Program-made: the position numbers and the translations under genes
The notes under the pieces: model-generated
Seen by the model: only the letters and a program-made list of their open reading frames with translations
What the model was told of the DNA's origin: nothing
Database searches by the model: none
Part shown: positions 6,607-9,130 of the stretch, in pieces
Layout of the letters: each line of letters starts with the position of its first letter
How positions within the stretch are numbered: the stretch's first letter is position 1
Assembly (NCBI GenBank): GCA_002506665.1
Contig: DAXZ01000009.1
Location: forward strand, 1 to 9,130
Direction of reading: 5' to 3'
DNA: 9,130 nucleotides
Source: Nitrosopumilus sp. UBA526
GTDB taxonomy: Archaea; Thermoproteota; Nitrososphaeria; Nitrososphaerales; Nitrosopumilaceae

Positions 6607-8340
6607 ATGAAGGTAATGGGCAATCCAAAGATCGTTTTAACTGCTGATAGAACTCTGATGTCACCTTATAGGGGATTGTCCCTTGCAACGTTTTTTGGGT
6701 GTGCCCCGGCAATTGATCCTCACAGAGATAAAAACAGTTTTTGGTACAAAATTCTCGGAAATCAGGTGACCCCAAAGATCCTCTTTGATTTTATCTGCAA
6801 CTATATTCCGCACACAAACGGTGTTGCAAATTATGCCCCGTACGGGCTACGAAAGCTCGAGGCCGGACTTCTTCGAGATGGATTCAGCAGACAGGATGTT
6901 GTAGTGGCACACCCTGATCATATTGAGCAGTTTATAGGACCTGACACCTTGGCGATTGGAACCTATGAGATGGACCCACTTGGGATGGGTCCTGTAACTA
7001 TGACATTCACCTATGGCAGGAAACAGATATCTTATGACGAGTTTTACAACGCAGAGCTACATCACAGAATCACGGCGGCAAAAGAAAAGACTGGCAGCAA
7101 GGCCAAGGTAATCTCTGGAGCATCTGGTACATGGCAGTACAACTATGATCCAGAAAAAATCAAAGAGTTTGGAATCTATGCCATACTTGAGGGAGAACTT
7201 GGTGGCATTGCACCTGAAATTGACGGACATGCAGGACGATTCTTTAACTATCTGATAAATGGCGATTTTGAAAACATGGATCCCTTTAGAAAAAAAAGTG
7301 ACTTTAAGGTCAACATCAAAGAGTTTGAGAGGAACGGGAAAAAAATTCATGCAAGATTTGTCAACTTTTGGGACAGGCCAGACCTGGAAGAAATTCCTGA
7401 TATTATAGAACCAAGCATGCATGGCATGGTTGAGGTGATGCGCGGATGTGGCAGAGGATGCAAGTTCTGTGACGTTACGCTGAGATCCTTGAGATATTAT
7501 TCTCCAGAAAAGGTCAAAAAAGAGATCAATGTCAACATAAAAAAAGGCGGCTCCAAATCTGCATGGATTCACAGCGATGATATCTTTGTCTATGGAATGG
7601 ATCCTAGGACTTCCAAGGGAATGGAACCAAACAGAGAGGCATTAGAAGAACTATTCACTGCAATCATGTCTACTGGAGTCGAGCACACAAACCCAACTCA
7701 CGGTACACTAGCAGGCGCCATTGCCGATGAGCGACTGATTCCAAATTTATCTAAAATCATAAGGGCAGGCCCTGATAACATGATCGGCATCCAAGCTGGG
7801 TTTGAAACTGGCAGTCTTAGGCTAATTAGCAAATATGCTGACAGAAAACTCGCACCATATGACCCCTCTGAATGGCATTGGGTTGTCAAGGAGGGTGTCA
7901 AGACTCTGAATCAGGACTATTGGATTCCTGCATTTACATTAATCATGGGACTTGATAATGACGAGACTCCTGAGGATTCTTGGGAAACAATAAGACTGCT
8001 AAGCGAATTAGAACACGAACAACCAGATTCCATGTTCACTGCCACCGCGCTAACATTTGTACCTATTGGGTTGCTTGAAAAGTCTGATTTCTTCCACATT
8101 GGAACCGAGATGACTCCTGCACAGCTTGGTGTTCTTTACAAGACATGGCAACACAACTTCAAGTATGGCATTCAAAAATTCATGACCAAGACTGGTTCCA
8201 AAGGCCCACAGAGATACTTTTTTAACGCCCTTGCAAGATCCCTTGGAGGCATTCCTCTTGGTGCAATGGAAAAGTATGCGCGCAGAAAGAGCAAGGAACA
8301 CGAGCATGTCATTGAGATTGTAAAGGCCAAATACTGGTAG
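6607..8340 (+). CDS. Radical SAM protein with B12-binding-like N-terminal domain, function unknown
   Basis: Radical SAM enzyme of 577 residues. The cluster motif is C281-x3-C285-x2-C288 (RGCGRGCKFCDV), which binds the [4Fe-4S] that cleaves SAM. Later strands typical of the barrel are visible: WIHSDDIFVYG, GIQAGFETGSLRLISKYA (like the E-x-GS element of B12-type radical SAM proteins) and FTLIMGLDNDETPEDSW. The roughly 270 residues before the cluster (ADRTLMSPYRGLSL, FFGCAP, YAPYGLRKLEAGLL, VVVAHPDHIEQFIGPDT) resemble the arrangement of a cobalamin-binding-domain radical SAM protein. I see no DxHxxG cobalamin motif; D-P-H-R-D-K near residue 36 lacks the Gly. I believe this is a widespread archaeal family of unknown reaction. 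A second ATG at 6616 is a possible start. Neighbours do not reveal a substrate. Confidence 0.88.
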   Translation: MKVMGNPKIVLTADRTLMSPYRGLSLATFFGCAPAIDPHRDKNSFWYKILGNQVTPKILFDFICNYIPHTNGVANYAPYGLRKLEAGLLRDGFSRQDVVVAHPDHIEQFIGPDTLAIGTYEMDPLGMGPVTMTFTYGRKQISYDEFYNAELHHRITAAKEKTGSKAKVISGASGTWQYNYDPEKIKEFGIYAILEGELGGIAPEIDGHAGRFFNYLINGDFENMDPFRKKSDFKVNIKEFERNGKKIHARFVNFWDRPDLEEIPDIIEPSMHGMVEVMRGCGRGCKFCDVTLRSLRYYSPEKVKKEINVNIKKGGSKSAWIHSDDIFVYGMDPRTSKGMEPNREALEELFTAIMSTGVEHTNPTHGTLAGAIADERLIPNLSKIIRAGPDNMIGIQAGFETGSLRLISKYADRKLAPYDPSEWHWVVKEGVKTLNQDYWIPAFTLIMGLDNDETPEDSWETIRLLSELEHEQPDSMFTATALTFVPIGLLEKSDFFHIGTEMTPAQLGVLYKTWQHNFKYGIQKFMTKTGSKGPQRYFFNALARSLGGIPLGAMEKYARRKSKEHEHVIEIVKAKYW

Positions 8341-8350
8341 GTCATCCAAA

Positions 8351-8359
8351 TACATAAAT
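8351..8359 (+). promoter_or_regulatory. TATA-like element of the S30e gene
   Basis: TACATAAAT centred 27 bases upstream of the S30e ATG, in the 41-base gap after the radical SAM gene. Its spacing matches the other promoters in the window and implies a leaderless mRNA. Confidence 0.45.
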
Positions 8360-8381
8360 TCACTAATTCTTACCTCAAGAC

Positions 8382-8564
8382 ATGGCAACACACGGCTCAC
8401 TTACCAAGGCAGGCAAAGTAAGGGGACAGACCCCAAAAGTTGAGGGCAGAAAGATTGTCGGCACTAGTTCTAGTGTAGGAAACAAGAGCAACTTTAAGAA
8501 ACGATTTGTACTGGGAAGATATCCGGGACAAAACAAGCCCGGGCAACGAAGAAAGAGACGTTAG
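8382..8564 (+). CDS. rps30e: 30S ribosomal protein S30e
   Basis: Small-subunit ribosomal protein of 60 residues. The N-terminus MATHGSLTKAGKVRGQTPKV is close to the GSLARAGKVRGQTPKV core of eukaryotic S30, which in animals is released from the FAU ubiquitin-like fusion. There is no ubiquitin-like part here, as expected in archaea. The C-terminal half is very basic (NFKKRFVLGRYPGQ, ending QRRKRR), suiting rRNA binding near the decoding region. It has its own TATA-like element and converges on the Elf1-like gene, separated by a 54-base gap with no clear terminator. Confidence 0.95.
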   Translation: MATHGSLTKAGKVRGQTPKVEGRKIVGTSSSVGNKSNFKKRFVLGRYPGQNKPGQRRKRR

Positions 8565-8618
8565 TCTGTGTGTGCAATGTCCAAGACTGTTAAATGAGAA
8601 TCTGAGTAATAGTTTTGA

Positions 8619-8780
8619 CTATAACTCAAATTCCTGTCGGCACTTTTCGCATTTTGCCCTCTCCTCTCCTGGCGGGCCAAGGATGAAAACCTTTCCAATG
8701 GTCTTACAAAGCGGACACATTCCGGTAGTAGCATTTTTTGGCCTAGTACGAATAACCTTTTGCGTTTTTCTTCGTCCCAT
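8619..8780 (-). CDS. Small Elf1-like zinc-ribbon protein (putative transcription elongation factor)
   Basis: A 53-residue protein starting ATG, MGRRKTQKVIRTRPKN. It has two cysteine pairs, C22-x2-C25 (MCPLC) and C44-x2-C47 (CEKC), and ends QEFEL. A basic MG-R/K-RK start, a zinc ribbon and a short acidic end match the layout of Elf1, the small elongation factor that binds RNA polymerase II in eukaryotes and has archaeal relatives. The cysteine pairs almost certainly bind zinc. The Elf1 assignment is inferred from layout and could instead be another small ribosome- or polymerase-associated zinc ribbon. A TATA-like CTTAATA on the minus strand (8803-8809) sits 26 bases upstream of the ATG, supporting a real, separately transcribed gene. 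It faces S30e tail-to-tail, with tRNA-Ser just upstream on the same strand. Confidence 0.82.
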   Translation of the reverse strand: MGRRKTQKVIRTRPKNATTGMCPLCKTIGKVFILGPPGEERAKCEKCRQEFEL

Positions 8781-8802
8781 AAAGAAACTCTTTGAATCGG
8801 TC

Positions 8803-8809
8803 TATTAAG
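8803..8809 (-). promoter_or_regulatory. TATA-like element of the Elf1-like gene
   Basis: CTTAATA on the minus strand, centred 26 bases before the ATG of the 53-residue gene. It lies in the 35 bases between that gene and the tRNA 3' end, so the small gene need not depend on tRNA read-through. Confidence 0.45.
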
Positions 8810-8815
8810 TTTTAA

Positions 8816-8902
8816 TGGCGCGGGGAGGGGGATTTGAACCCCCGTGTCCTTGCGGACATAGGATTAGCAATCCTACGCCCTACCAGGCTAGGCGATCCCC
8901 GC
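8816..8902 (-). tRNA. tRNA-Ser (anticodon GCU), CCA encoded
   Basis: Folds by eye into a complete serine tRNA on the minus strand. The acceptor stem is GCGGGGA with TCCCCGC and discriminator G73. The D arm is GCC/GGC with a GG loop. The anticodon stem TAGGA/TCCTA closes the loop TTGCTAA, so the anticodon is GCT, reading AGC and AGU codons. The long variable arm TGTCC-GCAA-GGACA is the class II hallmark of tRNA-Ser. The T arm is GGGGG-TTCAAAT-CCCCC. The 3' CCA is encoded (8816-8818). No intron is present. A minus-strand TTTATTTA at 8927-8934 is a plausible promoter element, about 25 bases ahead of a start just upstream of the mature 5' end. Confidence 0.97.
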
Positions 8903-8926
8903 ATAATGATGTCTAAAAGTTATCTG

Positions 8927-8934
8927 TAAATAAA
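8927..8934 (-). promoter_or_regulatory. TATA-like element of tRNA-Ser
   Basis: TTTATTTA on the minus strand, centred about 28 bases upstream of the mature tRNA 5' end. It sits directly after the stop codon of the upstream phosphoesterase gene, within a 33-base gap. Confidence 0.4.
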
Positions 8935-8935
8935 T

Positions 8936-9130
8936 TCACTCGTTTGCAAACTGGCTGTAATTATTGATAATCTCATCAATTGGAAATCTTCTTCCGCCTA
9001 CAATCTTGAGATCTATCTGAACTCTCTTGTCTTTGATGGTAATAATGTTGTAGGTATTTTCAAAAAACCCACGAACCCTCTCTGAGGTGGCAGTTCCTGC
9101 ATTAACAACTGTGAGGGATTTAAAGTTCCA
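8936..9130 (-). CDS. Probable metallophosphoesterase, C-terminal fragment
   Basis: Only the last 64 residues are in the window; the gene enters from the right edge and ends in TGA (8936-8938). The fragment contains LTVVNAGTATSERVRGFFE followed by NTYNIITIKDKRVQIDLKIVGG. The first part resembles the end of calcineurin-like metallophosphoesterases, where an N-A/P-G-T/S turn after the last metal-binding His region is followed by strands of the form SYNxIxI. The catalytic metal ligands would lie outside the window, so this is a family guess from the C-terminal pattern alone. The reading frame is certain and has no internal stop. Substrate unknown. Confidence 0.7.
   Translation of the reverse strand, partial: WNFKSLTVVNAGTATSERVRGFFENTYNIITIKDKRVQIDLKIVGGRRFPIDEIINNYSQFANE

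Noticed and set aside
6712..6729. Possible DxHxxG cobalamin motif (D-P-H-R-D-K) in the radical SAM protein
   Set aside because: The required glycine is absent and the segment is not in the expected place in a B12 fold, so I do not claim cobalamin binding.
7057..7572. 171-residue minus-strand open frame opposite the radical SAM gene
   Set aside because: It runs antisense across the Fe-S motif of a conserved protein. It is Cys/Phe-rich in the way expected of a reverse-complement shadow.
8462..8475. Perfect inverted repeat CACTAGTTCTAGTG inside the S30e gene
   Set aside because: It is short, lies in codons for a Thr/Ser-rich stretch (GTSSSVG), and has no T-run or partner copy. Chance is the simplest explanation.
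8565..8618. Possible terminator between S30e and the Elf1-like gene
   Set aside because: There is no clear T-run or stem; the longest T-run is only four bases (AGTTTTGAC).
8506..8808. 100-residue plus-strand open frame overlapping S30e and the Elf1-like gene
   Set aside because: It starts inside S30e in another frame and runs antisense through the zinc ribbon. It has no domain and the two real genes explain the DNA.

Overview
The window is archaeal chromosomal DNA, most likely from an ammonia-oxidising thaumarchaeon (Nitrososphaerota). Eukaryote-like information-processing genes point to Archaea: fibrillarin with Nop5, ribosomal protein S30e, an Fe-S winged-helix protein of the TFE-beta/RPC34 type, and an Elf1-like zinc ribbon. 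S30e and TFE-beta together favour the TACK side, and the moderate base composition would suit a Nitrosotenuis-like genome. The genus is inference. There are no mobile elements, CRISPR arrays or phage genes. The genes are densely packed, and no stretch over about 90 bases lacks one.

Layout. Positions 2-1080 (+) hold the 3' part of a TFE-beta-like gene, followed with a 4-base overlap by an FtsJ/RlmE-type RNA 2'-O-methyltransferase. Positions 1070-2215 (-) encode Trm1, which makes N2,N2-dimethyl-G26 in tRNA; its 3' end overlaps that of ftsJ. Trm1 diverges from RNase HII (2273-2887, +) across a compact two-way promoter. RNase HII ends exactly where fibrillarin (2888-3595, -) ends on the other strand. 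Fibrillarin lies downstream of nop5 (3549-4781, -), with a 47-base dual-coding overlap. Positions 4867-6574 (+) hold pyrD and pyrK, the two subunits of class 1B dihydroorotate dehydrogenase. Positions 6607-8340 (+) encode a 577-residue radical SAM protein of unknown function. The right end has S30e (8382-8564, +), a 53-residue Elf1-like zinc ribbon (8619-8780, -), tRNA-Ser(GCU) with an encoded CCA (8816-8902, -), and the C-terminus of a probable metallophosphoesterase (8936-9130, -).

How the genes work together. The left half is an RNA-centred neighbourhood: transcription initiation, rRNA and tRNA methylation, RNA:DNA hybrid removal, and the box C/D snoRNP pair. PyrD and PyrK form one enzyme of UMP synthesis. 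Most strand blocks start with a TATA-like element 23-28 bases upstream of the start codon, which implies leaderless mRNAs and helps choose starts (TTG for trm1, GTG for rnhB and pyrD).

I found no clearly new multi-gene system. The best leads are the radical SAM protein, the RNase HII with Asp in place of its second catalytic acid, the Elf1-like small gene, and the charged N-terminal extension of the TFE-beta-like protein.
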